Shown here: positions 9,073-18,439 of the stretch, piece after piece
Layout: every line of letters starts with the position of its first letter
How positions within the stretch are numbered: position 1 is the first letter of the stretch
Origin: Bradyrhizobium sp. WD16
Lineage (GTDB): Bacteria; Pseudomonadota; Alphaproteobacteria; Rhizobiales; Xanthobacteraceae
Length of the DNA: 64,000 bases
Direction of reading: 5' to 3'
Assembly (NCBI RefSeq): GCF_024181725.1
Contig: NZ_CP028908.1
Location: 1,054,001 to 1,118,000 of the forward strand
The notes under the pieces: generated by a model
Told to the model about the DNA's origin: nothing
Database searches by the model: none
The model's input: only the letters and a program-made list of their open reading frames with translations
Translations under genes and position numbers: made by a program

Positions 9073-9885
9073 ATGACCCCGCAAGAACGCCGCCTGATCG
9101 ACGATCTGTTCGACCGTCTTACCGCCCTGGAATCGTCGCCCCGCGATCCGGAGGCCGAAAAGGCCATCATCGAGGGCCTGCGGCGTGCGCCCAATGCGAC
9201 CTATGCCCTGGTGCAGACCGTGCTGGTGCAGGACGAGGCGCTCAAGCGCGCCAATGCGCGCATCGAAGAGCTTCAGGCCGGCACCCAACAACAGCCGGCC
9301 GCCTCCGGCAGCTTCCTCGATTCCATGCGCGACGCCGTGTTCGGCAACGCCTCGCGCGGCTCGGTCCCGAGCGTCAAGCCGGCCGATCCCGCCGGCAGCC
9401 GTCCGGTGTGGAACAGCGGCCAGGTGCTCAATTCCGGCTATAACGATCCGCGTGCCGGTTACGGCGCCGATCCCCGCGGCGGCTATGGCGCGGCGCCCTA
9501 CCCGGCGCCGGGCGGCGGCGGCGGCTCGTTCCTCGGCACCGCCGCGGCGGCCGCGGCCGGCGTCATCGGCGGCTCGCTGCTGATGAACAGCATCCGCGGC
9601 CTGATGGGCGGCGGCATGAGCCACCAGGCATTCGGCGACGCCGGCAGTTTCGGCAGCGGCAGCGCCGGCCCGTGGAGCGGCGATGCCTCGAACAGCGATC
9701 TGGCGCGCGAAGCCGGGCTGAACGACATCGGCGGCGGCGGCACGGACCGCGGCAAAGCCGACGACCGCGGCCACGGCCTGTTCGACACTGCGTCCTCCGA
9801 CGACCTGAATGACCAGCGCCAAGACGATCAGGACGACAATGACGACGGCGGCTTCGACAGCGACGACGGCAGCGATTACGCCTGA
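9073..9885 (+). CDS. DUF2076 family protein
   Basis: The 270-residue protein starts at ATG 9073 with an excellent GGAGGA ribosome site 6-11 bases upstream. The N-terminal MTPQERRLIDDLFDRL...NATYALVQTVLVQDEALKRAN is the DUF2076 signature. A glycine-rich middle part includes SFLGTAAAAAAGVIGGSLLMNS (about residues 150-180), a possible membrane-associated helix. The tail is strongly acidic (many Asp repeats such as DDQDDNDDG). The family is described only as periplasmic or membrane-associated of unknown role. It stands alone and ends at a strong palindromic terminator. Confidence 0.85.
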   Translation: MTPQERRLIDDLFDRLTALESSPRDPEAEKAIIEGLRRAPNATYALVQTVLVQDEALKRANARIEELQAGTQQQPAASGSFLDSMRDAVFGNASRGSVPSVKPADPAGSRPVWNSGQVLNSGYNDPRAGYGADPRGGYGAAPYPAPGGGGGSFLGTAAAAAAGVIGGSLLMNSIRGLMGGGMSHQAFGDAGSFGSGSAGPWSGDASNSDLAREAGLNDIGGGGTDRGKADDRGHGLFDTASSDDLNDQRQDDQDDNDDGGFDSDDGSDYA

Positions 9886-9939
9886 GGCCGGTCAGGCGAG
9901 CCGCACGCCACGGCGATCGAACCGGTTCGACCGATGAAG

Positions 9940-9970
9940 ACCGGCCGCTGCATGCAGCGGCCGGTGCTTT
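9940..9970 (+). terminator. Perfect 26-bp palindrome terminator after the DUF2076 gene
   Basis: Bases 9940-9965 read ACCGGCCGCTGCA and then its exact reverse complement, followed by GCTTTT. It lies between two convergent genes and could stop transcription from the left; the right-hand gene lacks a matching T run. Confidence 0.75.
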
Positions 9971-9991
9971 TCCGAGTTCATCGGCGCCGGG

Positions 9992-10837
9992 TCAGAGCAC
10001 CACGACCCTGGTGCCGACCGGAACCCGGCCATAGAGGTCGATCACGTCCTCGTTGCGCATGCGGATGCAGCCCGATGAGACGTTGGTGCCGATGGTCCAC
10101 GGTTCGTTGGAGCCGTGGATGCGATAGAGCGTCGAGCCGAGATACATGGCGCGGGCACCGAGCGGATTCTCCGGCCCGCCCTCCATGTGGCGCGGCAGAT
10201 CGGGGCGTCGCTTGAGCATCTCTGCCGGCGGCGTCCAGTCGGGCCATTCGCGCTTTGCCGAGACATGCTTGATGCCGGACCAGGTGAAACCGGGCTTGCC
10301 GACGCCGATGCCGTAGCGCAGGGCCCTGCCGCCTCCCTGCACCAGATACAGAAACTTGTTCGGCGTATCGATGACGATGGTGCCGGGCGCCTCGCGGCCA
10401 GGATACTCGACCACCTGCTTTTCATATTTCGGATCGAATCCCGGACGGCCGGGCTCCAGCGCCTGGCGCTGGTAGTAGTCCTGATCCTGATCATCCGGCA
10501 CGTAGTAGCGCTGATCGCCGTCGGGCTGTCCGCCCTGGGGCACCAGTTCGTAGCGCGGCGCACGTTCGTAGCGCGGCGCGTCCGGATAGGCTGGCGCCGG
10601 CCCCGCACCACCGCCGCCAAAGATAAACTCGATGAAGCCACCACCCATCGCGGGGCGGTCGGCATAGGCGACGCGGAGCGGGGCAGCAGGATCGTTGCGG
10701 GCCCGATCGTTGCGGACTTGTTGGTAGCGGACCTGGTCGTTGCGAACCTGGGCCAGGGTCGGCGTGATGGTGACGCCGAGCGCGCAAGCGCTGGCGAGGA
10801 TCGCGGAGGTGAGTTTCAACATCGACGTACTCTGCAC
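9992..10837 (-). CDS. L,D-transpeptidase (YkuD/ErfK family), exported
   Basis: The 281-residue protein starts with a signal peptide (LTSAILASACALGVTIT, cleavage after TLAQ). A short repetitive charged segment follows, based on VRND (VRNDQVRYQQVRNDRARND), then a Pro/Tyr/Asp-rich linker. The YkuD catalytic domain occupies about residues 150-281: IVIDTPNKFLYLVQGG, RYGIGVGKPGFTWSG and the active-site region YRIHGSNEPWTIGTNVSSGC with IRM after the catalytic Cys. These enzymes form 3-3 peptidoglycan cross-links or link lipoproteins to the wall in the periplasm. ATG 10822 (MLKLTS) is an alternative start. Confidence 0.9.
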   Translation of the reverse strand: MQSTSMLKLTSAILASACALGVTITPTLAQVRNDQVRYQQVRNDRARNDPAAPLRVAYADRPAMGGGFIEFIFGGGGAGPAPAYPDAPRYERAPRYELVPQGGQPDGDQRYYVPDDQDQDYYQRQALEPGRPGFDPKYEKQVVEYPGREAPGTIVIDTPNKFLYLVQGGGRALRYGIGVGKPGFTWSGIKHVSAKREWPDWTPPAEMLKRRPDLPRHMEGGPENPLGARAMYLGSTLYRIHGSNEPWTIGTNVSSGCIRMRNEDVIDLYGRVPVGTRVVVL

Positions 10838-11110
10838 TCTTCGTCGGAAATCGGCGCATGGCTGCGCTCACGCGCGCATTAGAAGCGGCAATGGCATCGG
10901 TTTGGTAAACGACGCGGCCGGGCGGATTCACCACGACCACAGGTCGGCCCGCTTCATGTCGACAGCGTTTATTTTTGGTGAAGGCGCCGCGCCATGGTTA
11001 ATCGCGGCTTACCCTCGCCTTCGACACGCATCGAAGGCGAGGTTCCATGTGAACCCGCTGTTAAATCCCGTTGTATTACAAAGTCTGCGCTCGAAGGTTG
11101 GGGAGTTCTT

Positions 11111-11890
11111 ATGCCTGTTCACCGCAAGCGCTTTCGCATCGAAGAAGCCCAGTACGGCGTGACGCCGCTCGACGTGTCGCAGGGCGGCGACATCAGCCAG
11201 TCCCATAACGAGATCATGGCGGAGCTGCGCGCGATCCGGGCACAGATGGCGACTGTGCAGCCCGCCGTCGAGGCCGACGGCGCCGACGACAAGACCGCTG
11301 ATCTGTCGCAGGAGACCGCCGACGCGCGCGCGCTGCTGCAGACCTACCGCGCCCAGATCGAACAGTGCGAGAAGCTCAAGATCGAGCTCGACCTGATCCA
11401 CGAGGCGATCAGCCGTACCAAGCAGGAAATCGCCGTGCTCCACGGCAAAAGCTTCGATGGCGACGAGATGGCCCGCGTGACGGGCGAACTCGGCGCAGTG
11501 GTCGGCGGCACCGAAGAAGCGACCCAGCAGATCCTCGAAGCCGCGGAAGCCATCGACCAGTGCGCCAGCGCGCTGACCAAGGTGAACTCCCCCGACCAGC
11601 AGGCGCAACTCGCCGATGACATCCAGGAGCGCGTCGTCTCGATCTTCGAGGCCTGCAACTTCCAGGACCTGACCGGCCAGCGTATCAGCAAGGTCATGAA
11701 CACGATGCGCTTCATCGAGCACCACATCAACGTGATGATGGATATCTGGGGCGGCGTCGACGCCATCAAGGCGCACGCTCCGGCGGTGATCGACGACCGC
11801 GTCGGCGATGCCCGCCTGCTCAACGGTCCCAAGGGACCCGACGACGCCGGTCATGCCTCGCAGGACGACATCGACGCCATGTTCCCGTAA
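11111..11890 (+). CDS. cheZ: Protein phosphatase CheZ (chemotaxis)
   Basis: CheZ dephosphorylates CheY-P. The 259-residue protein (start ATG 11111, MPVHRKRFRIEEAQYG) is mostly helical with a long coiled-coil (about 60-175). It contains the catalytic NFQDLTGQRISKVMNTM, with the Asp and Gln used to orient water at about residues 186 and 190. The C-terminal ASQDDIDAMFP matches the acidic tail helix with which CheZ binds CheY-P. The frame is open from 10994, but those residues are not conserved. No other chemotaxis gene is in the window. Confidence 0.85.
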   Translation: MPVHRKRFRIEEAQYGVTPLDVSQGGDISQSHNEIMAELRAIRAQMATVQPAVEADGADDKTADLSQETADARALLQTYRAQIEQCEKLKIELDLIHEAISRTKQEIAVLHGKSFDGDEMARVTGELGAVVGGTEEATQQILEAAEAIDQCASALTKVNSPDQQAQLADDIQERVVSIFEACNFQDLTGQRISKVMNTMRFIEHHINVMMDIWGGVDAIKAHAPAVIDDRVGDARLLNGPKGPDDAGHASQDDIDAMFP

Positions 11891-11916
11891 CCGCGCCGGC
11901 CTGGTCGACAGAATTC

Positions 11917-11947
11917 GGGCGGCCTCGGGATCGGGGCCGCCCTTTTC
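11917..11947 (+). terminator. Rho-independent terminator after cheZ
   Basis: The 8-bp perfect stem GGGCGGCC / GGCCGCCC (11917-11924 with 11935-11942) is followed directly by TTTTCATT, 27 bases after the cheZ stop. Confidence 0.8.
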
Positions 11948-12026
11948 ATTCACGACGTCATTTACGACGCTTCATTGCAGTGCGAGTGCGTTTTGCACCG
12001 CACTAGAATCAATCATATCGATGGCT

Positions 12027-12554
12027 CTAGGCGCGCGGTCCGCAGCGGACGTAGACCATGGTGCCGTAGCGGCCATCGGCGTCCTTGTCGATGAAACGGG
12101 TGATCAGCACGCGACCGTCGAACGAGACGATCTCGCGATCCTTCTCGCCCCCGGGAGGGCCGGCCGGACCGATATAGTTCTTGCCGCTGCGGCTGCCCTT
12201 GATGCGCAATTCCTGCGGCGTCGCCTCGTCGGCGAGATGCATGATCACCCCGCCGGAGTTGCCGCGACCGATCACATAGGGCTGCTTGCACTGGCCGCGC
12301 GCCGCATTCTCGGTGCGGACCCGGTCGTCGGCCTTGTGGTAGGAGGCAAGACCCCAGCGCCCGACGAGCTCGTCCGGGCGGATGCTGCCGGGAATTTCCG
12401 GCTCGACCGCCGGCTCCTGCGGCGGGGGCGGCGGCTGGGACATTCCAAGGTCGAAGCCCTGGAAGCCGCCGCCGGTACAGCCTCCGAGCACGGCAGCAAG
12501 AACCGCGGCTGCGGCGAAAGCCGTCAACCGGCGCGTCGAAACAAATCTTTGCAT
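12027..12554 (-). CDS. Lipoprotein of unknown function
   Basis: From ATG 12554 (MQRFVSTRRLTAFAAAAVL) the 175-residue product has a type II signal peptide ending in the lipobox VLGGC at about residue 25, so it should be a lipid-anchored envelope protein. A PPPPPQEP stretch follows, then a compact domain (about 65-175) with VGRWGLASYHKADD, GQCKQPYVIGRGNSGGVIMH and GTMVYVRC. The two cysteines may form a disulphide. The frame is open upstream to 12806, but that part lies across the groES promoter region and is not protein-like. I recognise no characterised family. Confidence 0.75.
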   Translation of the reverse strand: MQRFVSTRRLTAFAAAAVLAAVLGGCTGGGFQGFDLGMSQPPPPPQEPAVEPEIPGSIRPDELVGRWGLASYHKADDRVRTENAARGQCKQPYVIGRGNSGGVIMHLADEATPQELRIKGSRSGKNYIGPAGPPGGEKDREIVSFDGRVLITRFIDKDADGRYGTMVYVRCGPRA

Positions 12555-12767
12555 CTCATCCCCTGAGCGAGCATTCCCCGGCCGCGACACTCCCGACGTT
12601 TCGCGGCCCAAACTGATCGCCGGCCGCGCCAAGTGGCGCCGCCGTCGCGATATGGTTTCCAGACCATCCCATAATGACATCACCAAGGCCTTAAACGGCG
12701 ACGATCGGCAAATTCGATCGTGCGGCGCAGCAGTTGCCTCTTGGCGCCGCCCGAACGGCCCCGTTGC

Positions 12768-12796
12768 TTGACAGGATCGGCAGCACGCCATATCTC
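12768..12796 (+). promoter_or_regulatory. Probable groESL promoter (-35 TTGACA, 17-bp spacer, -10 TATCTC)
   Basis: TTGACA at 12768-12773 and TATCTC at 12791-12796 are spaced by exactly 17 bp. CTTGAC with CCATAT also fits the alphaproteobacterial heat-shock sigma (RpoH) pattern. It sits 12 bp before the CIRCE element. The start point is inferred, not shown. Confidence 0.6.
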
Positions 12797-12807
12797 CCGG
12801 GCGCACT

Positions 12808-12834
12808 TTAGCACTCTCGGGGGATGACTGCTAA
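12808..12834 (+). promoter_or_regulatory. CIRCE element, HrcA operator of groESL
   Basis: TTAGCACTC, 9 bp, GACTGCTAA: this is the CIRCE consensus (TTAGCACTC-N9-GAGTGCTAA) with one mismatch in the right arm. It lies between the promoter and groES, as in other alphaproteobacterial groE operons repressed by HrcA. Confidence 0.9.
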
Positions 12835-12894
12835 CTCGCCTTCTGATCCGGCAGCCCCGGGCCTTGCTCCCTTCATCAGTCCAGAGGAACTCCA

Positions 12895-13191
12895 ATGGCC
12901 AAGACCAAATTCCGCCCGCTCCATGACCGCGTCGTGGTCAAGCGCATCGACGCCGACGAGAAGACCAAGGGCGGCATCATCATCCCGGACTCCGCCAAGG
13001 AAAAGCCGTCCCAGGGCGAAGTGATCGCCGTCGGCCCGGGCGGCCGCGACGAGGCCGGCAAGCTGATCCCGATCGACCTCAAGGTCGGCGACAAGGTGTT
13101 GTTCGGCAAGTGGTCGGGCACCGAGGTCAAGATCGATGGCGTCGATCTCCTGATCATGAAGGAGTCCGACATCATGGGCGTGACGGCCTAA
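12895..13191 (+). CDS. groES: Co-chaperonin GroES
   Basis: GroES caps the GroEL folding chamber. The 98-residue protein matches the family over its full length: [19 protein letters not shown], the mobile loop [19 protein letters not shown], and the C-terminal [14 protein letters not shown]. It is preceded by a GAGGAA ribosome site. It is the first gene of the CIRCE-controlled heat-shock operon, 101 bp before groEL. Confidence 0.98.
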   Translation: MAKTKFRPLHDRVVVKRIDADEKTKGGIIIPDSAKEKPSQGEVIAVGPGGRDEAGKLIPIDLKVGDKVLFGKWSGTEVKIDGVDLLIMKESDIMGVTA

Positions 13192-13289
13192 CGGCCCGGC
13201 GTTTTCGTTCAAGTGCATTTTCCGGCCGGACCGTCCGCCGGCCCCGTCAGGGGCACCCGATGGGCCGGCCCACTCACAGGAGCAACTGA

Positions 13290-14939
<1,650 letters not shown>

Positions 14940-14973
14940 GAAGCCCGGCGTCTCTCGCCACTTCGCAAAAATC

Positions 14974-15005
14974 AAAGGCCGCCCTCAGGGGCGGCCTTTT
15001 TCCTT
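14974..15005 (+). terminator. Rho-independent terminator of groESL
   Basis: The stem AAAGGCCGCC / GGCGGCCTTT closes on a short CTCAGG loop and is followed by a T-rich run, 35 bases after groEL. Confidence 0.9.
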
Positions 15006-15029
15006 TAGATCGCGTTCCTTTAGATCGCG
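15000..15029. repeat. 15-bp tandem duplication after the groEL terminator
   Basis: TTCCTTTAGATCGCG occurs twice in direct succession (15000-15014 and 15015-15029), beginning in the terminator T tract. It looks like a small replication-slippage duplication with no evident function. Confidence 0.85.
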
Positions 15030-15072
15030 GCGCTCAAGGCAAGCGGCTTACGGCTCGAAACGCAGAGCTGCC

Positions 15073-15702
15073 TCAGCCCTCCGGCGCCAGGAACGGCTGG
15101 ACGATCTCGCAGAACGCCGGCAGGTCTTCACAGGCCTCGGCATGCACCGCCAGCGCCGGCCAGCGGCCGGCATCGAACACGCCGGGATGGGCCTCTTTCG
15201 TGAAGCGCAAGACGCAGCCGACCGCGATATCGGCGTGGCCGATGCGTTCGCCGAACCACCACGGCGACTTGATGTTGCCGCGCTCGGCTTCCAGGGCATC
15301 CAGCACGCCGGAGATCTGGGTCCGGCAGCGCTCCATCCACAGATCGGAGCGCTCGGCATGCAGCACGCGCTCGTAGACGAGGCTCACCGCCTTGTCGCCA
15401 AGGCCGGTGGCGAGCGCGCAGGTCTTCAGGGCACGGCGCCGGACCGCGCCGGCGGACGCGATCATCGCCTTGCCCTTGCCGACGCATTCGTCGAGATGAT
15501 CGAGAATGGCCCAGCTTTCGATCAGCACCTCGCCGTCGTCCAGCACCAGGGTCGGCACGCGGCGCAGCGGATTGAACGGGGCGATCTTGTCGGCATCGCC
15601 GAAGATCGACCACGGCCGGTGTTCGAAGGCAAAACCATAGAGCCGCAGCGCAATGGCGACGCGCCGCACGAAGGGAGAGTCATACTGGCCGATCAGAATC
15701 AC
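15073..15702 (-). CDS. Glutathione S-transferase family protein
   Basis: I start it at GTG 15702, which has TGGAG placed 6 bases upstream and gives the standard N-terminus (M)ILIGQYDSPFVRRVAIALRL; an upstream in-frame ATG at 15789 has no such site. The thioredoxin-like N-domain (1-80) has SPFVRR in place of the catalytic Ser/Cys loop, the cis-Pro in RRVPTLVLDDG and the gamma-glutamyl-binding ESWAILDHLDE. The helical C-domain has ERIGHADIAVGCVLRF. About 209 residues, normal length. Substrate unknown; likely glutathione-dependent detoxification. Confidence 0.85.
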   Translation of the reverse strand: MILIGQYDSPFVRRVAIALRLYGFAFEHRPWSIFGDADKIAPFNPLRRVPTLVLDDGEVLIESWAILDHLDECVGKGKAMIASAGAVRRRALKTCALATGLGDKAVSLVYERVLHAERSDLWMERCRTQISGVLDALEAERGNIKSPWWFGERIGHADIAVGCVLRFTKEAHPGVFDAGRWPALAVHAEACEDLPAFCEIVQPFLAPEG

Positions 15703-15798
15703 GCCGGGCTCCACTGGAGATTGCTTTTCTCCATGTTGAAACGCGGCGGTCGTGGACGTCAATCGCTGAACGCCGCAATGACCGCGCAAACAAGCCTG

Positions 15799-16053
15799 TC
15801 ATGCGTCATCGGGATCGATCACCGGCACATGGGGCGCGGCACTGCGCGACAGCTCGCCGACCAGGCGCGGATCATCGGCCACCTCGGTCTGGAGGCGATA
15901 GGGCCGGAAGCCCGAGCGCTGATAGAACGCGATTGCCGAAGGGTGATCCAGCGTACAGGTGTGAAGCCAGATGCGCCCGACGCCAGGCGCCCACGCACGC
16001 TCCAGCGCCCGGTTCATCAGCCACCTTCCGGCGCCGCTGCCGATCAGCTTCGG
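15799..16053 (-). pseudogene. 3' remnant of a GNAT acetyltransferase gene, cut at the island boundary
   Basis: Only the C-terminal half remains: KLIGSGAGRWLMNRALERAW is the acetyl-CoA-binding motif A, followed by WLHTCTLDHPSAIAFYQRSG and FRPYRLQTEV, which close the fold. Upstream of about 16051 the frame stays open but no longer looks like an acetyltransferase. ATG 16017 lies inside motif A and cannot give a working enzyme. The break coincides with the change to AT-richer sequence, so the missing half was probably removed when the island arrived. Confidence 0.75.
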
Positions 16054-16087
16054 GGGGGCTGGCGGATGCTCAAGAGTCGCCCGGGAA

Positions 16088-16288
16088 TCACTTCCGGAAA
16101 GGCTCTCCTTGGAGCACGGAAATCCGCTTGCTAACCGCTATGCTCAATGCAGTGCGCTCTTGTTCGGTTATCTCGAGGTTCGGGAGGCTCAGTGTCTGGA
16201 ACGCCCGAACCTCCGTCAGCGTCATCCGGTCGATCTCTGCTGCCTGCGGGCTGATCCCCATTTCATTGTCGAGCTTTCGATCAATCAT
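16088..16288 (-). CDS. Small protein of unknown function (66 residues)
   Basis: ATG 16288 has a strong GGAGG ribosome site 9 bases upstream. The product has the character of a real protein: a charged amphipathic composition and a helical C-terminal part (ITEQERTALSIAVSKRISVL). No family was recognised. It lies just inside the left island border, next to the acetyltransferase remnant, and may be a short orphan gene or regulator. Confidence 0.5.
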   Translation of the reverse strand: MIDRKLDNEMGISPQAAEIDRMTLTEVRAFQTLSLPNLEITEQERTALSIAVSKRISVLQGEPFRK

Positions 16289-16417
16289 CCGTAATAACCT
16301 CCGTTACTGCGCGGAAGAAACCCAGTCGCCTCTTGCGCGAATCAGCCGTGGCGACACGTAGCATCGGCATGGCGCAATCAATGGTGCTTCTCACACATCG
16401 CGCAATTAGTCGCGATC

Positions 16418-16639
16418 TCAATTGCTAGTCAACGTAACGTTCTCCTGTCGCGACCAGATCAGCACCTCAAACGGGGTCATGTCGCGCATGTACTTTCCAC
16501 GGCGCGAATGGCGTTGGAGCGAAAGCGTCCCGTCGGAAAACTTGTAAATGTTCTCCAGATATCGGCAACCGTGAAGATCGAACCAACGATATGCGATGCG
16601 AGCCGTTTGAGAAAACCCTCGGACGACCGATGCGGGCAC
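16418..16639 (-). CDS. Possible small or frameshifted gene remnant
   Basis: The GTG-started frame of 73 residues reads RIAYRWFDLHGCRYLENIY then KFSDGTLSLQRHSRRGKYM, which looks protein-like. A second minus frame (16477-16716) has a better start: MTQFLFEGLCGERNLARC with GAGGCAGGT just before its ATG. One frameshift near 16600 would join that start to this C-terminus. It may be a decayed gene; function unknown. Confidence 0.35.
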   Translation of the reverse strand: MPASVVRGFSQTARIAYRWFDLHGCRYLENIYKFSDGTLSLQRHSRRGKYMRDMTPFEVLIWSRQENVTLTSN

Positions 16640-16786
16640 CGTGCCAAGTTACGCTCGCCACACAGGCCTTCAAAGAGAAATTGTGTCATACCTGCCTCAA
16701 ATCTTCCGCCCTTCAATGACTACGTCCTCCATTGCCAAATTGTATCACAGGCTAATATGCTCGCTCGAAGAGTTAGGGGGACGACG

Positions 16787-17131
16787 ATGGCGGAATCAAC
16801 CATAGTCGAGGTCATACGGATGCTTGACCCGCCAGATGCTTGGACAATGCGGTGGCATTTCGTAATCGATATAAATGGCGACGGGCAGATAACGATCTCA
16901 GACGTGTGGCTTTGGGCGTCTTATATTTTCTTTGCGCCGGGTGACGTTATTCTCCTCGGCATTATGCTCAAGCTTCCTAGTGTAGCAGCGTTTCTGGAAA
17001 TGACACCGAAGCTAGTTTCAGGTTGGTGGTCGTTCGCCATATCTTTTCTATTTTGGGCGATATTTTTGGGTAACTTGAGTGCAGAGAGCAAGCGGGCAAA
17101 AGAAGAGCGCGCCCAATCACCGAGACTGTAA
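16787..17131 (+). CDS. Membrane protein with an EF-hand-like DxNGDG loop, 3' end altered by IS256
   Basis: ATG 16787 has AGGGGG 6 bases upstream. The 114-residue product carries WHFVIDINGDGQITISDVWL, a canonical 12-residue calcium loop (D-I-N-G-D-G-Q-I-T-I-S-D). It is followed by two or three hydrophobic segments (SDVWLWASYIFFAPG, VILLGIMLKLPSVAAFL, WWSFAISFLFWAIFLGNL) and a charged tail. Its TAA stop (17129-17131) lies inside the left inverted repeat of the IS256 element, so the native C-terminus is probably missing. No known family; a small membrane protein with a dockerin/EF-hand motif. Confidence 0.6.
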   Translation: MAESTIVEVIRMLDPPDAWTMRWHFVIDINGDGQITISDVWLWASYIFFAPGDVILLGIMLKLPSVAAFLEMTPKLVSGWWSFAISFLFWAIFLGNLSAESKRAKEERAQSPRL

Positions 17132-18439
17132 ACTGAACTGTGTCGCTGCATAATCCCCCGAGAGGCGAGAGCCGCCTGGAGCATGCAGATGAAGGTTTCC
17201 CCTGAACTTCTCGAAGAGCTGACGAAGGATTTCAAGCGGCCGGAGGAGATGGAAAGTCTCTACGCGCAGATGTTGCAGCACATGATCAATCGCGGGCTGT
17301 CGGCCGAGCTGGATGCGCATCTGGCCGCGGGGTCGGCGGAGGCGGGCTCGAACGCGGGGCGGTCGAACAAGCGCAACGGCAAGAGCATGAAGACCGTGCG
17401 GAGCGCCAACGGTTCGCTGACCGTGGAGACCCCGCGCGACCGGCTTGGAACCTTCGAGCCGCAACTGGTGAAGAAGCGGCAGGTGCGGCTCGCCGGCATG
17501 GAGGAGAAGATCCTCACGCTTTACGCCAAGGGCCTGACGACGCGCGACATCGAGGATGCGCTGACGGAACTCTATGGCGTGTCGATCTCGCACACGCTGA
17601 TTTCGCAGGTCACCGAAAGCGTGATGGACGAAGCCCGAGCCTGGCAGAACCGCCCTCTGGACGATGTCTATCCGATCGTCTGGCTGGACGGGCTGGTCGT
17701 CAAGGTGCGGCACAACAAGCAGGTGATCAACAAATCGGCGCATATCGTCCTTGGCGTCAACCTGCGGGGCGAAAAGGAAGTTCTCGGCCTCTGGCTGGCG
17801 GAGTCGGAGGGCGCGAAATTCTGGCTCTCCGTGCTGACCGAACTGAGAAATCGCGGCGTGCGCGACATTTTCATCGCCTGCATGGACGGTCTCAACGGGC
17901 TGCCGGAGGCGGTGAACGCGGTTTTTCCGAGGACGCTGACGCAGCTTTGCGTCGTGCATCTGGTGCGCGCCAGCCTGCGCTACGTCGCGACGCAGGACGC
18001 AAAGGCGGTGATCGCCACGCTGAAGAAAATCTATCAATCGGCGAGCGCCGACGAAGCCGCGGCGGAACTCGACGCCTTCGAAGCCGAATGGGGCAGGAAA
18101 TACAAATCCGTCGTGCGGATATGGCGCGGCAATTGGGACAACGTCATTCCGTTTTTCCAGTTCGTGCCGGAGATCCGCAAGGTGATCTACACGACCAACG
18201 CCATCGAATCCCTCAACATGACCATGCGCAAGCTCACGCGAAACCGCAGGATTTTCCCAAACGACGACGCCGCGCTGAAATCGCTCTTCCTCGCAATCCA
18301 GGAAGCCGCTAAAAACTGGAAAAGCATCCACCACTGGAAGCCCGCCCTGCAGAGCTTCCAGATCATGTTCGGCGAGGACAGAGTCCCACTCGAGCAGTTG
18401 CAAGCCAATCCGCAGCGACACAGTTCAGTTTACAGTCTC
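17122..18439 (+). mobile_element. IS256-family insertion sequence
   Basis: This 1318-bp element is bounded by perfect 27-bp inverted repeats: 17122-17148 starts GAGACTGTAAACTGAACTG and 18413-18439 is its reverse complement. It carries one transposase gene. No 8-9-bp target duplication is visible: the flanks CCAATCACC and TTCGAAGCG differ, which suggests an adjacent deletion or rearrangement after insertion. It sits 19 bp beyond the zorD stop. Confidence 0.9.
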
